Source of the DNA: Alteromonadaceae bacterium UBA2620
GTDB taxonomy: Bacteria; Pseudomonadota; Gammaproteobacteria; Enterobacterales; Alteromonadaceae
Direction of reading: 5' to 3'
Length of the DNA: 23,931 nucleotides
NCBI GenBank assembly: GCA_002339125.1
Contig: DDJQ01000029.1
Coordinates: 1 to 23,931, forward strand
The translations under genes were made by a program, and so were the position numbers. Shown piece after piece: positions 14,764 to 23,826 of the stretch; position 1 is the stretch's first letter, and each line of letters starts with the position of its first letter. The notes below the pieces were generated by a model. That model made no database searches. It saw nothing but the letters and a program-made list of their open reading frames with translations, and was not told the origin of the DNA.

Positions 14764-16082
14764 ATGCAGGTTAAAGATTTTTTTCCTCATCAGCAAAGCT
14801 TGCTGATCTAACGTCACTCCGAAGGCACCGTGTCATTCAAATAAGCGCGGTAACAGGCTTCGGGCTTTTTGTTTCGTCTCTGGTCGCGAGAGGCATAACT
14901 TTTGATATCGTTTTACTGGGCCTGTTCTCATTAGTTGTCACTGGCTCGCTCGCATACAAGTATTACGTTACCACCAGCAGCTACTTACTTTTAGGCGCTA
15001 TGTCGTCAATGCTGTTTGCCCTATCCGCAACAGGTGCAGGCGTATTTGATATCGCCATGATTGGCTATCCTGGCGTCATCATATTTGCGGCTTTATTAGG
15101 TGGAATTGCCCTATTTGGCACCGTTTTATCTTTAGTGCTTCTTCAGTGCATTACGCTTACGTGATTGATTATGCACGATGTGGTAACACCAAACCCGCCT
15201 ATTTTGAGCTGGTCTCATGTGCTTTTCATCATGGTTATTTACGTTATTACGGGCTTCAGCGTTTTTGTTTTGATACAGGATATTCGTCGACTTATGCAGT
15301 CACTGCAGCAAGAGGTGTCTAAAGTTGAGCAAAATAGAGCACATATCCAGCACTTAGCACATCACGATCCGCTCACAAACTTGCCAAATAGGATTTTGGG
15401 CGAACGACTTTTCAACGAAAAGCTACGCGAGAGTGAAGAAAAAGGGCTTCAGCTCGCGCTGCTGTTTATAGACTTAGACAATTTTAAACCCGTGAATGAC
15501 GCTCTTGGCCATGCTGCGGGCGATCGGTTTCTTCAAAAAATATCTCAAACAATCACCGACCACCTATCCACAAAGCAAAGTTTAATTCGCTTCGGTGGCG
15601 ATGAGTTTATTGTGTTGGCGCCAGAAATATCAGACAAATCTGAAATTGATGACTTATGTAAGAACTTAATTACGTGGTGTTCGAACGAGTTCGAAGTGCT
15701 GCAAACCAAAGTGGTAGTATCGGGTTCAATTGGTGTGGCACAAGCGCATTATGACGGAATTAAATTTAAGCAGCTGTGCCGAAAAGCGGATATTGCCATG
15801 TACGAAGCGAAGCGCAACGGCAGAAATAGATACGAATACTATGACGTGCGCTTTGACGAAGAAAACGATGAAAGATTCACACTTACTCAGCGTTTGCGCC
15901 CGGCCGTACATGCCAATGAATTCGAGGTCTACTACCAACCATTGATAGACCTTGCCTCTAACAAGGTTCAAGCCGTAGAGGCGCTTTTGAGATGGCCTCA
16001 GAAAGACGGCTCAATGATATTCCCCGACAAGTTCATACCTTTAGCGGAAAGCAGTGGCTTGATCATCCCTCTTGGAGCATAA
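14764..16082 (+). pseudogene. membrane GGDEF-EAL protein, broken
   Basis: This is a cyclic-di-GMP enzyme with an N-terminal multi-helix membrane sensor (about 14832-15161, then another helix at 15190-15260), a GGDEF domain (R-F-G-G-D-E-F near 15590) and the first ~65 residues of an EAL domain (V-E-A-L-L-R-W, then A-E-S-S-G-L-I-I-P-L-G). A likely start is the ATG at 14764 (M-Q-V-K-D-F-F); the frame is lost at a T7 run (14778-14784) and continues one frame over. An in-frame TGA at 15162-15164 splits sensor from GGDEF and fits a CGA-to-TGA change. After L-I-I-P-L-G the conserved sequence stops and a TAA follows, so most of EAL is deleted. An RxxD inhibitory site is not evident. The part from 15165 could still yield a GGDEF polypeptide, but lacks most of the sensor. 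Confidence 0.8.
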
Positions 16083-17185
16083 GAAAAATTAACGCTATGT
16101 ACTACCCGCTATGACAGCTGAATTCAAGGCTTGTTTCGTGTACTGCAAATTGAAGTTTTGCAAAAAAGACGTGAACTAAATATCCATCAGATCCCCAAGA
16201 GTGCTGGCTATTGGTACTGAAATGTTTTTCGTGATGTGTCAAAGGTAGTGCCCCAACAAGTTAATGTTCAAGCTCAACGGGTGATGGGGTTCTTAAGCGC
16301 CAAAGTTGAAATCTCTTTGAATAACGTATTCGTCAATTGTTGTTATTTGTGTTGACTCAATAAGTGGTGGCGCTCTGCACGAATTGGCGGTAATCGGTGA
16401 ATCTTGTTCATCCAAATGTGTTGACATCTTTCGGATGGTTGCAGGCGCTGTAATGCAGGCGATTATCTTGACATTCGTCTTCGTTCAAGCCTCGCAAATG
16501 GTAATATCAATATTGAACACTCTCTTCAAACTTTGCGCCCATGACATGCTTCGGGCCAGTTGCTACTTTGTCATAAAAAGCTTGAGAGCACCGTGAGGTA
16601 CCTTGGGATTGAAGTTGATAATGCTCTGGATATTGCTGAATCGCTTGATATTTAGTTAGCAGGCAAGACTTTTTCTTCATGCGGCAGTCACGATGATTGC
16701 CACACAAAACGAGATTTTCTGCCAGCGCGAGATTTTTTCTTAAAGTTAAAAGTAATCAACTGTCAAATTGACACTACTCTGCCTTAACTTTTTTCGTTAA
16801 ATCTGATGATTTCTGCTTTTGGTCAAAGGATTAAATCTTAAAGGGAAGTAAGTTGAAAAATCACACAAGAAGTAAAGTCGCACGAAGTGGCGGCAGCGGC
16901 GGTGGATTGCGCCTGGCCTGGGCATGTTGAGCTGCCATGGCACGTGCTTGCCTGATTTCCCGTAATGTGATTTGGGCCTGTTGCAAAAGTTGCATAATTA
17001 TTCCATGCCGGTCACGGTAATCACGATAGCATTGCACTCCCTTCACAGTTCATTGTGCCTTACCCTGAGACCATTCTTCAATGTACTCAATTATAAATCT
17101 GACACTAAACAACAAGTTCTGGTCGACTGGGTTGTTTTTGGTTCTATGGTAATCGGCTAATAATCATAGAGATAATTCAGACTGC
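16083..17185. other. about 1.1 kb without an intact gene
   Basis: The segment follows the truncated EAL sequence and ends at the convergent yhhJ stop. It contains the tyrosine recombinase remnant (16557-16655) and a perfect 13-bp inverted repeat TGTCAA-A-TTGACA at 16761-16773. A purine-rich ribosome-binding-like site precedes a 25-codon TTG-initiated frame at 16854, rich in Gly and Ser and not recognised. Short ORFs elsewhere show no family resemblance. The composition and debris fit the eroded edge of a mobile region. Confidence 0.5.
16557..16655 (+). pseudogene. C-terminal remnant of a tyrosine recombinase/integrase
   Basis: About 32 codons read Q-L-L-L-C-H-K-K-L-E-S-T-V-R-Y-L-G-I-E-V-D before D-N-A-L-D-I-A-E and a TAG stop. 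This matches the C-terminal segment of a widespread proteobacterial integrase group, normally Q-L-L-L-G-H-x-K-L-E-S-T-V-R-Y-L-G, including the box II H-x-x-R-region histidine (H in C-H-K-K) and the catalytic tyrosine (Y of R-Y-L-G). An in-frame TGA at 16542 and loss of similarity upstream show that the catalytic domain is gone. It marks past site-specific recombination at the right edge of the low-G+C region. Confidence 0.72.
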
Positions 17186-18310
17186 CTAACCCATGGTTAC
17201 AATGGCTTTGCGAAATTTAGCCAGAGCAATGGAATAAAACACGGCACCTATGCTGGCCAGAATTACCAGCTCGGGCCAGACGCTGTTAAAGCCTGCACCA
17301 CGATAAAGTATATTTTGCGCCAGAGAAACGAAATGGGTAGACGGCGAAAACATCATCACACGTTGTAAAAAGAGCGGCATGCTTTCTTGTGGCGTAGTGC
17401 CGCCTGAAAGCAGGTACATCATGATAACAATCGGGATAAGCAGTAATGCAAACTGGGCCATTGAGTTGGTGATAATACCCAGCATAATGCCCAGGGATGT
17501 GACCGAAAATAAGTACAGTATACAGGCAATTACATAGAGTAAGATTGAACCTTGTACCGGCACATCCAGCCACCAGGTAACCACCAGTTGCAGGGATAGC
17601 ACTGACGCTATAAGGATCACCAAACTGTTCGCCCAGATTTTTGCCAGCATGATTTCCGCTGGAGTAACGGGCATAACCAATAAGTGTTCCACTGTGCCAT
17701 GTTCCCGTTCACGGATAAGCGCTGCCCCGGTCAGAATCACCCCCAGAATGGTAATACTGTTTATCACCTGCATTAGCGAGTTAAACCAAACCGATGAGGA
17801 ATTGGGATTAAATAATTTGCGAATACGGGTTTTTACCGGCAGCATATTGTCCAATTGCGTGCCCGGTGAAAGGGCACTGAGTGCCTCCCGTTGAATAATC
17901 TCTTGTATATAATTTGCGCCGTTGCCCGCCTGAGCAATAGCCGTGGCATCGATCAAAACCTGCACTTGTGGTTGCCGCCCGGCTAATACATCTTTCTCAA
18001 AATTGGGTGGAAAAGACACAATAAATAAAAACTTACCGTTATCCAGTTGTTGCTCTATATCGGCTGCACTAATGGCTTCAGGTGTTTTAAATTGCGGTGG
18101 CAGAAATGCAGCGGTGATATTGCGCGATAAGGCCGAGTGGTCTTCATCAACCACGGCAATGGCGGCATTATCCACGTCATAATTTACGCCTTTGGCAACG
18201 GCATACACGGATACCGAGAAAATATAAATAATCAGCAGCACCAGCACCGGATCAGAGCGCAGGCTGAACAGTTCCTTTAAACCCAGTTCCGACACATTGT
18301 TAATATTCAT
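17186..18310 (-). CDS. yhhJ: ABC-2 type permease, YhhJ-like
   Basis: The 374-residue inner-membrane protein has the ABC-2 architecture: one N-terminal helix (about residues 21-38), a large extracytoplasmic domain (V-A-V-V-D-E-D-H-S onward), then about five helices from near residue 175. R-E-R-E-H-G-T-V-E-H-L-L-V-M-P-V is the conserved cytoplasmic coupling segment. The start is the ATG at 18310, overlapping the rbbA stop as TGATG, with GGAGG upstream, so translation is coupled. The upstream 28 codons of the longer frame overlap rbbA and are not used. It is the last gene of a three-gene operon and probably pairs with the permease half of RbbA. The exported substrate is unknown. Confidence 0.88.
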   Translation of the reverse strand: MNINNVSELGLKELFSLRSDPVLVLLIIYIFSVSVYAVAKGVNYDVDNAAIAVVDEDHSALSRNITAAFLPPQFKTPEAISAADIEQQLDNGKFLFIVSFPPNFEKDVLAGRQPQVQVLIDATAIAQAGNGANYIQEIIQREALSALSPGTQLDNMLPVKTRIRKLFNPNSSSVWFNSLMQVINSITILGVILTGAALIREREHGTVEHLLVMPVTPAEIMLAKIWANSLVILIASVLSLQLVVTWWLDVPVQGSILLYVIACILYLFSVTSLGIMLGIITNSMAQFALLLIPIVIMMYLLSGGTTPQESMPLFLQRVMMFSPSTHFVSLAQNILYRGAGFNSVWPELVILASIGAVFYSIALAKFRKAIVTMG

Positions 18311-21075
18311 CAGACCTCCTGCTTCTTTAATCCAAGCCAGGCAAAGCTGGTAAACAACAGTACAAATACACCCAGCATCAAATGGTTTTGCCAAAGTTCA
18401 TTAAAATGAAGTCCCTTGGTAAAAGAGCCGATACTGATTTGCTGAAACCAGGACGAAGGAAACATTAAGCCCAGCAGGTATCCCGGCCCTGCCAGAGACG
18501 ACACCGGCGTGAGTAGTCCGGAAAAATTCACCGCAGGCAGGATACTTAAAATCACTGAGGCAAAAATCGCAGCAACCTGGGTTTTCGTGAAAGTGGATAT
18601 CACCATGCCAAATCCCGTAGTGGCAGTAACGTACAGCAAAGCACCCAGCGCCAGGCCCAGAATATTGCCCCGTACCGGTACGCCAAATAAGGTTACCGCC
18701 AGGATCAGCAGGGTAATAAAACTCACAAAGGAAATGGCAACGTAGGGCGCTTGTTTACCCAACAGAAATTCAAGTCGCGATACCGGCGTAGCATAGAAAT
18801 TGGCAATCGACCCGGTTTCTTTTTCACGAACGATACTCACGGCAGTCATCATCGCCGGGATCAGCGCTAACATCAGCATGATCACACCCGGTACAATGGC
18901 GTACACACTTTTAAAGGCCTGGTTATATTCAAACCGGTTTTGCACATCCACCGGATAGGTAAGACTGGCAGGTTGCGAATTTTCAGCTGAAATTTGCTGG
19001 AGTTCCTGTAGCAGTAAACCACGCACATAACCTGATGAGGTTTCGGCCTTAAAAGGCATCGCACCGTCAATAGTGATACCAAGTTCAGGTTCCCAACCGC
19101 GAATAAAATGCTGACCAAACTGAGGTGGGATCTCAATCAGCAGAGTGAGTTGCCCAGTGCGCATTTGTTCAATCGCTGCTTCGTGAGAAGCCGGTGTTGC
19201 CATTTGCTCAAAATAGCGGGAGCCCGACAATCCCTCGGTGAGTAAACGGCTTTCCCGTGATTGATCATGGTCGATAATCGCATAGCGAATATCTTCCACA
19301 TCAAAGGTAATGCCATAACCAAAGGTCACCATCAGCAGCAGTGGTCCCAGCAAAGCAAATACCAGGCGTACCGGATCACGCTGAATTTCCAGCGCTTCGC
19401 GCCAGGCATAGGCCCACCATCTACGCAGGTTAAACCCCCGCTTTTGTATACCACTGTCGCTCTGCTGAGCCGGATTATCCAACTGTTCGGAACTATATTC
19501 ATCAGGCTTAGCATCTTCGATACCGGCGGCTTCTTTCAGATAGTCAACAAAGGCTTCTTCCAGGGTATCATTGCCGCGCTGCCGGGCGAGTTCGGCGGGT
19601 TTACCTACCGCTAGCACTTTACCTGCATGCATTAGTGATACCCGGTCACAACGCTCAGCTTCATTCATAAAGTGAGTTGAAATAAAGATAGTGACGCCTT
19701 TATTTCGGGATAGGTCTATCAAATGCGCCCAGAACTGGTCGCGCGCGACCGGATCCACCCCGGAGGTTGGCTCATCGAGGATCAGAATGTCAGGGTTATG
19801 CAATACCGCTACCGCCAATTGCAAACGCTGACGTATCCCTAACGGCAGGCTGGCCGGTTGCTGTTCAGCAACATGCCGCAAACCAAACTCATCCATGACT
19901 TCGTCGATTCGGTTGGTTGACGCTTGTTCGTCCAGTGCATATAACCTGGCGTGAAGCTCCAGATTCCGTCGTACAGAAATCTCAGCATACAACGAGAAGC
20001 TTTGCGACATATACCCAACACGTTTGCGGGTTGCTAAATCATTCGGTTCGGGTAACTGACCAAATAAGCGGGCTTCTCCGGACGAGAACGGCAGTAAGCC
20101 GGTTAGCATTTTCATCGTGGTGGTTTTGCCACAACCGTTTGAACCAAGAAAGCCGAAAATTTCACCGCGCTGGATCTCAAAGGAAACATCATCTACTGCG
20201 GTGAAGTCACCAAAGGTACGGGTTAAATGCGATGCCTGAATGGCGGGCTCCCCCTGACAGTCAGTCATTGGAGGCACTTTAACTTCATGATGCTCGGCCC
20301 GTTTTTCTTCTGGGAGCAATGAGATAAACGCGCTTTCCAGAGTGTCACAGCCGGTGCGTTCCAGCAGGGCTTGTGGTGAGCCGGTAGCGATCACTTTGCC
20401 ATCATCCATAGCAGCCAGCCAGTCAAACTGCTGGGCTTCTTCCATGTACGCAGTAGCGACTAAGACGCTCATTTGTGGTCGTTGCTTGCGGATGCTGCTA
20501 ATCAGTTGCCAGAACTGCTGACGTGACAAAGGATCGACCCCGGTTGTGGGTTCATCCAGAATGAGTAAGTCGGGATCGTGGATCAGCGCGCAGCACAGGC
20601 CGAGTTTTTGTTTCATTCCGCCGGAGAGTTTTCCGGCCGGTCTGCTCAGAAAAGGGTCTAAACCGGTTGCTTTGGTGAGTTGCAGTATTCGTTGCGAACG
20701 TTCTTCTGCGTTCTGGCCGAACAGGTTGCCAAAAAAATTGAGGTTCTCTTCCACACTTAAAGTGGGATACAGATTTTTCCCCAGCCCCTGGGGCATATAA
20801 GCAATGCGTGGCTGACTTTGGCGACGATGCGCATTATCGCGCATATCGCCACCAAGCACTTCTACCAAGGTAGTTTCTGTTTCGGATGGAATACTGGCTG
20901 TAGTTTGAATTTTTCGGGTGCCGGAAATAATTGACAGTAAGGTTGATTTTCCCACCCCGTCAGGGCCGATAAAACCGGCCATTACACCACCAGGCACGTT
21001 TAAGCTAATATCATCCGTTGCTACGGTTTCGCCAAACCGGTGCGTCAGATGCGAAATACGAGCGACCTCAGTCAT
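18310..21075 (-). CDS. rbbA: RbbA-like double-ATPase/ABC-2 permease fusion
   Basis: The 921-residue protein is close to E. coli RbbA (~911), described as a ribosome-associated ATPase and putative transporter. Domain order is ATPase 1 (Walker A G-P-D-G-V-G-K-S-T 37-45, signature L-S-G-G-M 150-154, Walker B L-I-L-D-E-P 171-176), ATPase 2 (Walker A G-S-N-G-C-G-K-T-T 311-319, degenerate signature L-P-L-G-I-R-Q 410-416, L-I-L-D-E-P 431-436, H468), then a permease from about 560 with the V-R-E-K-E-T-G-S-I coupling segment. ATPase 1 has A-T-A-Y-M instead of the H-loop S-T-H-F-M, so the two sites are unequal; E. coli RbbA shows the same pattern as I recall it. It lies 22 bp after the membrane-fusion gene and overlaps yhhJ. 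An export pump is the main inference; the ribosome role is from the literature on E. coli. Confidence 0.92.
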   Translation of the reverse strand: MTEVARISHLTHRFGETVATDDISLNVPGGVMAGFIGPDGVGKSTLLSIISGTRKIQTTASIPSETETTLVEVLGGDMRDNAHRRQSQPRIAYMPQGLGKNLYPTLSVEENLNFFGNLFGQNAEERSQRILQLTKATGLDPFLSRPAGKLSGGMKQKLGLCCALIHDPDLLILDEPTTGVDPLSRQQFWQLISSIRKQRPQMSVLVATAYMEEAQQFDWLAAMDDGKVIATGSPQALLERTGCDTLESAFISLLPEEKRAEHHEVKVPPMTDCQGEPAIQASHLTRTFGDFTAVDDVSFEIQRGEIFGFLGSNGCGKTTTMKMLTGLLPFSSGEARLFGQLPEPNDLATRKRVGYMSQSFSLYAEISVRRNLELHARLYALDEQASTNRIDEVMDEFGLRHVAEQQPASLPLGIRQRLQLAVAVLHNPDILILDEPTSGVDPVARDQFWAHLIDLSRNKGVTIFISTHFMNEAERCDRVSLMHAGKVLAVGKPAELARQRGNDTLEEAFVDYLKEAAGIEDAKPDEYSSEQLDNPAQQSDSGIQKRGFNLRRWWAYAWREALEIQRDPVRLVFALLGPLLLMVTFGYGITFDVEDIRYAIIDHDQSRESRLLTEGLSGSRYFEQMATPASHEAAIEQMRTGQLTLLIEIPPQFGQHFIRGWEPELGITIDGAMPFKAETSSGYVRGLLLQELQQISAENSQPASLTYPVDVQNRFEYNQAFKSVYAIVPGVIMLMLALIPAMMTAVSIVREKETGSIANFYATPVSRLEFLLGKQAPYVAISFVSFITLLILAVTLFGVPVRGNILGLALGALLYVTATTGFGMVISTFTKTQVAAIFASVILSILPAVNFSGLLTPVSSLAGPGYLLGLMFPSSWFQQISIGSFTKGLHFNELWQNHLMLGVFVLLFTSFAWLGLKKQEV

Positions 21076-21097
21076 ACCTTACTCCGCGTTGAATGGT

Positions 21098-22093
21098 TTA
21101 CTCGCTGATAGTAGCGGGGGCCGGTAATGGTTTGCTTAGCGCTTCGGTCCAGGGGATAGCCGGGAACGTTCTCACATAGCCAACACCCCGAACACCGGTT
21201 TTTACCATGTCTTCGTAGCGTTTAAGCAGGGCTGGCTCGATACTGAGTTTTACCCTGAACATCAGGTTATTACGCTGTTCAGCGGTCTCGACCGACTTGG
21301 GCGTAAACTGGGCGTCGGCGGCCACAAAGGAGACTCGCGCCGGAACAACATAATCAGCCAAGGGATCAAGAATGAGTTTCGCTTCATCATTCAACGTCAG
21401 CTTGCCTGCCACTTCGGCTGGCAGAAAGACGGTCATATACACGTCGCTGATATCTAAGATCGTTACCACTCGTCCTCCGGCTGACAGCACTTCACCTGCC
21501 TGGGCCAGCAGATATTGTACCCGACCATCACGGGGCGCTCTAATTTCGGTATCTTCCAGTAACGTCATTAATTCGGCTAATGAAGCCTCGGTAGCATCAA
21601 TGCTGGCTTTGGCGCGCTCAGCGGTAGCTTTACTTAAACGCAGGGCGGCTTTAGCCGAATCATACTGCGTTTGTGCTTGGTCCAGTGATTCTTGTGAAGC
21701 CACTTTTTTAGCGATCATAGATTTTGTGCGTTCCAGCTCACGAGTTGCCAGCGTCAGTAATGCCTGGCGCTGCTCAATGCCTGCATCGGCTTCTTCAAAA
21801 GCCAGCTCCGCCGCTTTGATTTGTGCCTGAGCTTCACGCTCGCGAGCCAGTAACTGTTGGCTGTCCATTCTTACCAGGACATCACCCTCGTGGACTAGCT
21901 GCCCTTCTTCTACCAAGACTTCAGCAACTCGTCCGGCGGTTTTAGTTGCCACCTGAACCTGCTCTGCTTCCAGGCGGCCATTGGTACTGTACAGCCCGTC
22001 AGGAAGTGCGGGGGCCTTAAGAAAATACCAAAGTGCGATGCCTGCTGCAGCAATGACTACAAGAAAAGTGGTGAGCAGAATCTTCCTGTTCAT
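21098..22093 (-). CDS. yhiI: HlyD-family membrane-fusion protein, YhiI-like
   Basis: The 331-residue periplasmic adaptor is anchored by an N-terminal helix (residues 5-25, after M-N-R-K). It has the usual mirrored layout: a lipoyl half (V-A-T-K-T-A-G-R-V-A-E-V-L-V-E-E-G), a coiled-coil hairpin of Ala/Gln/Glu heptads at about 75-180, the second lipoyl half (I-R-A-P-R-D-G-R-V) and a β-barrel. The start is the ATG at 22093 with TTGGAGC upstream; a TTG at 22105 overlaps that site. It is the first gene of the operon with rbbA and yhhJ and links the inner-membrane pump to an outer-membrane channel, which is not encoded here. The family (EmrA/YhiI/YbhG) also includes drug-efflux adaptors. Confidence 0.9.
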   Translation of the reverse strand: MNRKILLTTFLVVIAAAGIALWYFLKAPALPDGLYSTNGRLEAEQVQVATKTAGRVAEVLVEEGQLVHEGDVLVRMDSQQLLAREREAQAQIKAAELAFEEADAGIEQRQALLTLATRELERTKSMIAKKVASQESLDQAQTQYDSAKAALRLSKATAERAKASIDATEASLAELMTLLEDTEIRAPRDGRVQYLLAQAGEVLSAGGRVVTILDISDVYMTVFLPAEVAGKLTLNDEAKLILDPLADYVVPARVSFVAADAQFTPKSVETAEQRNNLMFRVKLSIEPALLKRYEDMVKTGVRGVGYVRTFPAIPWTEALSKPLPAPATISE

Positions 22094-22208
22094 ATGAAGC
22101 TCCAAAAAGTGAGAATGCAGTCCTGATGGTATGGAGTCTAGCCTGTTTCATGTTGCAAATCATGTAGATGAGCTAAACGGTAGAGAAAACATTACCATCT
22201 ACTTTTCG

Positions 22209-22238
22209 ATTATAACGCTCCTAAGGCAGGCGCCACAA
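22209..22238 (-). promoter_or_regulatory. candidate promoter of the yhiI-rbbA-yhhJ operon
   Basis: On the minus strand a consensus -10 box TATAAT (22214-22209) is preceded at 18 bp by TTGTGG (22238-22233), a fair -35. It lies about 115 bp upstream of the yhiI start. No operator was identified with confidence. Confidence 0.4.
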
Positions 22239-22311
22239 GCAACTCATCTGTCCAGTGTGTTGACGTTTTGCAGACCCCGCCCGTTTAACTGCTTTTTTAT
22301 TGCTAAGTTTA

Positions 22312-22745
22312 TTAAGAGGGCTCTTTATAATCCAGAACTGGCAGCGTACTGCGACTTAATACATGCTGCGTTTCACAGCCTAAAGTTAGCACATTCACGC
22401 TATCCCGGCCATGTGAGGCCATGTAAATCATGGTTGCAGCTGGACTTTTTGGCTTGCTCGATGACAGCGGTGGAAATACTACTGTTTCTGACCACAATGC
22501 CAGTACATCCTACGGCTGCAGCTTTGGCCTTTTGAGTGGCAGCGTTGATAACTTCTTTTACCGCCGCTACGATACGTTGAGCTAGTTCCCGATAGGCATA
22601 GGAGTCGGTGATCTCGCCCAAGCCAGCATAGGGAATGGGATAGCTGGCCTGTACATGTAAAAATGTGATGGTGGCTTTGATATCGCTGGCAAATTTCACC
22701 GTACTCAATAAGTTGATACAGCAAAGTATTCTCGGGACGATTTCG
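22312..22745 (-). pseudogene. universal stress protein (UspA family), frameshifted
   Basis: Two minus-strand frames together give a USP domain. The first (to about 22450) has V-P-R-I-L-C-C-I-N, then F-A-S-D-I-K-A-T-I-T-F-L-H-V-Q-A, the β1-α1-β2 core. The second has A-T-M-I-Y-M-A-S-H-G-R-D-S-V, the family's nucleotide-binding G-S-H-G-R-like motif (with A-S-H-G-R here), then L-G-C-E-T-Q-H-V-L-S-R-S-T-L-P-V-L, the C-terminal helix and strand. The break falls in A-K-K-S-P-A-A at an AAAAAG run. No good start is present and the conserved D near the N-terminus (V-D-G-S) is I-N-L here. It was cytoplasmic; it lies upstream of and parallel to yhiI, about 220 bp away, and shows no function in that operon. 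Confidence 0.7.
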
Positions 22746-23169
22746 TCGATACGAAAAGTGTTGCTTAGCTAACAATGACTTCCTTGCCAAATGTTTTTTT
22801 CAAGCAAGTTATTTTGACCGAAAAATTCTTATCAAGAATACTGCTCAAAAGGTTTGAAATGATGCATCGATGCCACTTGGTGAATGACCGAAATGGCCTT
22901 GTTGCAGTTGTCTAACTAAGGTTTGGAAAACGTCCGCTACTAGCTCATTTGAGTCTTAAACAGTCATTGCCGAGACTGAAAATGGTCAGGAGCGGATATC
23001 TTGGTATGAGGCCTCTCGGGCTGCTCTGTACGTTACCTGCTTCAAATTGATGTTAATTACTGTTATGGTAATGTTGCTATTGTCACTAAAGAGAAAAATA
23101 AAAATCAAATATTTTATAGATTGGAATTTTTCTTTAGTTTTATGAAAATCAATGATTTAGGGATGCATC
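22746..23169. other. intergenic region with a dispersed repeat copy
   Basis: No gene is seen. It contains the left copy of the 55-bp repeat (22934-22988) and then an A+T-rich stretch (about 23040-23160) that probably carries the promoter of the zinc-ribbon gene. Confidence 0.5.
22933..22996. repeat. dispersed repeat, left copy
   Basis: The 55 bp at 22934-22988 match 23859-23913 in direct orientation at 48 of 55 positions. The core GCCGAGACTGAAAATGGTCA is identical in both. Here the copy is bounded by TCCGCT (22933-22938) and AGCGGA (22991-22996), which are inverted. Confidence 0.75.
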
Positions 23170-23796
23170 ATGGTTGATAGTTTTGAAACTAAAGTTTGTC
23201 CATATTGTGCTGAAAGTATTAAAGCTGCTGCTGTGGTTTGTCGTTTTTGTTCTCGTGAATTGGAGGGAGATAAACCCAAAAGCAATGAACCTAAAAGTCA
23301 TGAAGTAGTTACTGAAAAGGTTAAATGTAAAACCTGCAACAAGAGAATTTTACCGTCAACAGCAAGTAAACATCATGGCAACTGTGCTAGATGTGACCAA
23401 TATCTAAAAAAAATTGAAACTTTTAAGTTTTATTTTGCACTATCAACTATTGTTGCTCTAGCAATTCTTTTATATTTATTGTTTTTTACTTCAGATGAGC
23501 CACAACAAACACGAAGTATAAATTCGCTACCAAAAGTTAAAAATAGTACAAGTGAAGAAATTAAAAGCAATACTGAAGTTGGTAATTATAGCGGCACAGC
23601 TGGTTATTACCTTCTTGAAGATGATGCTAGACCTATTGCTACTGCAGCGTTAATCAAAGATAAGCCAGATTCATTAATCAATTCATTGAAGCACGGCTGC
23701 AGAGTGATCACGGCGAGGTACAACAATTCCAGTTCGCTTACAGCGAGATCAAAAGAGCTGTACAGAAAAACAAAAGCAGTATGTGATACATATTGA
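23170..23796 (+). CDS. double zinc-ribbon single-pass membrane protein, unknown function
   Basis: The 208-residue protein is not recognised as a whole. Two four-cysteine zinc ribbons precede one membrane helix. Ribbon 1 is C10-x2-C13 and C24-x2-C27 in V-C-P-Y-C-A-E-S-I-K, resembling the UPF0547/zinc-ribbon pattern. Ribbon 2 is C53-x2-C56 and C72-x2-C75, with H68 and H69 nearby. The helix spans about 86-107. The C-terminal ~100 residues are polar with two cysteines (H-G-C-R and A-V-C-D) that could form a disulfide if exported. The start is supported by AGGGA eight bases before the ATG. The gene is more A+T-rich than its neighbours and is bracketed by two repeat copies, suggesting recent acquisition. 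A sensor or stress-associated membrane protein is possible, but no function is assigned. Confidence 0.8.
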   Translation: MVDSFETKVCPYCAESIKAAAVVCRFCSRELEGDKPKSNEPKSHEVVTEKVKCKTCNKRILPSTASKHHGNCARCDQYLKKIETFKFYFALSTIVALAILLYLLFFTSDEPQQTRSINSLPKVKNSTSEEIKSNTEVGNYSGTAGYYLLEDDARPIATAALIKDKPDSLINSLKHGCRVITARYNNSSSLTARSKELYRKTKAVCDTY

Positions 23797-23826
23797 TTGT
23801 AACATCGTAAGGTCGATGTTTGTCTT

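Noticed and set aside
16384..16596. 70-codon plus-strand ORF
   Set aside because: It has no family resemblance, is read out of frame with the recombinase remnant it overlaps, and has no convincing start site.
16861..17046. 61-codon minus-strand ORF rich in Gln, Ala, Arg and Pro
   Set aside because: No ribosome-binding site, no recognised motif and low-complexity C-terminus; it lies downstream of yhhJ in a debris region.
22131..22535. 134-codon plus-strand ORF
   Set aside because: It is antisense to the universal stress protein pseudogene and contains no recognisable domain.
22400..22790. Two overlapping minus-strand ORFs as separate proteins
   Set aside because: They are different frames of one degraded USP gene; only the frame with the L-H-V-Q-A segment carries family sequence there.
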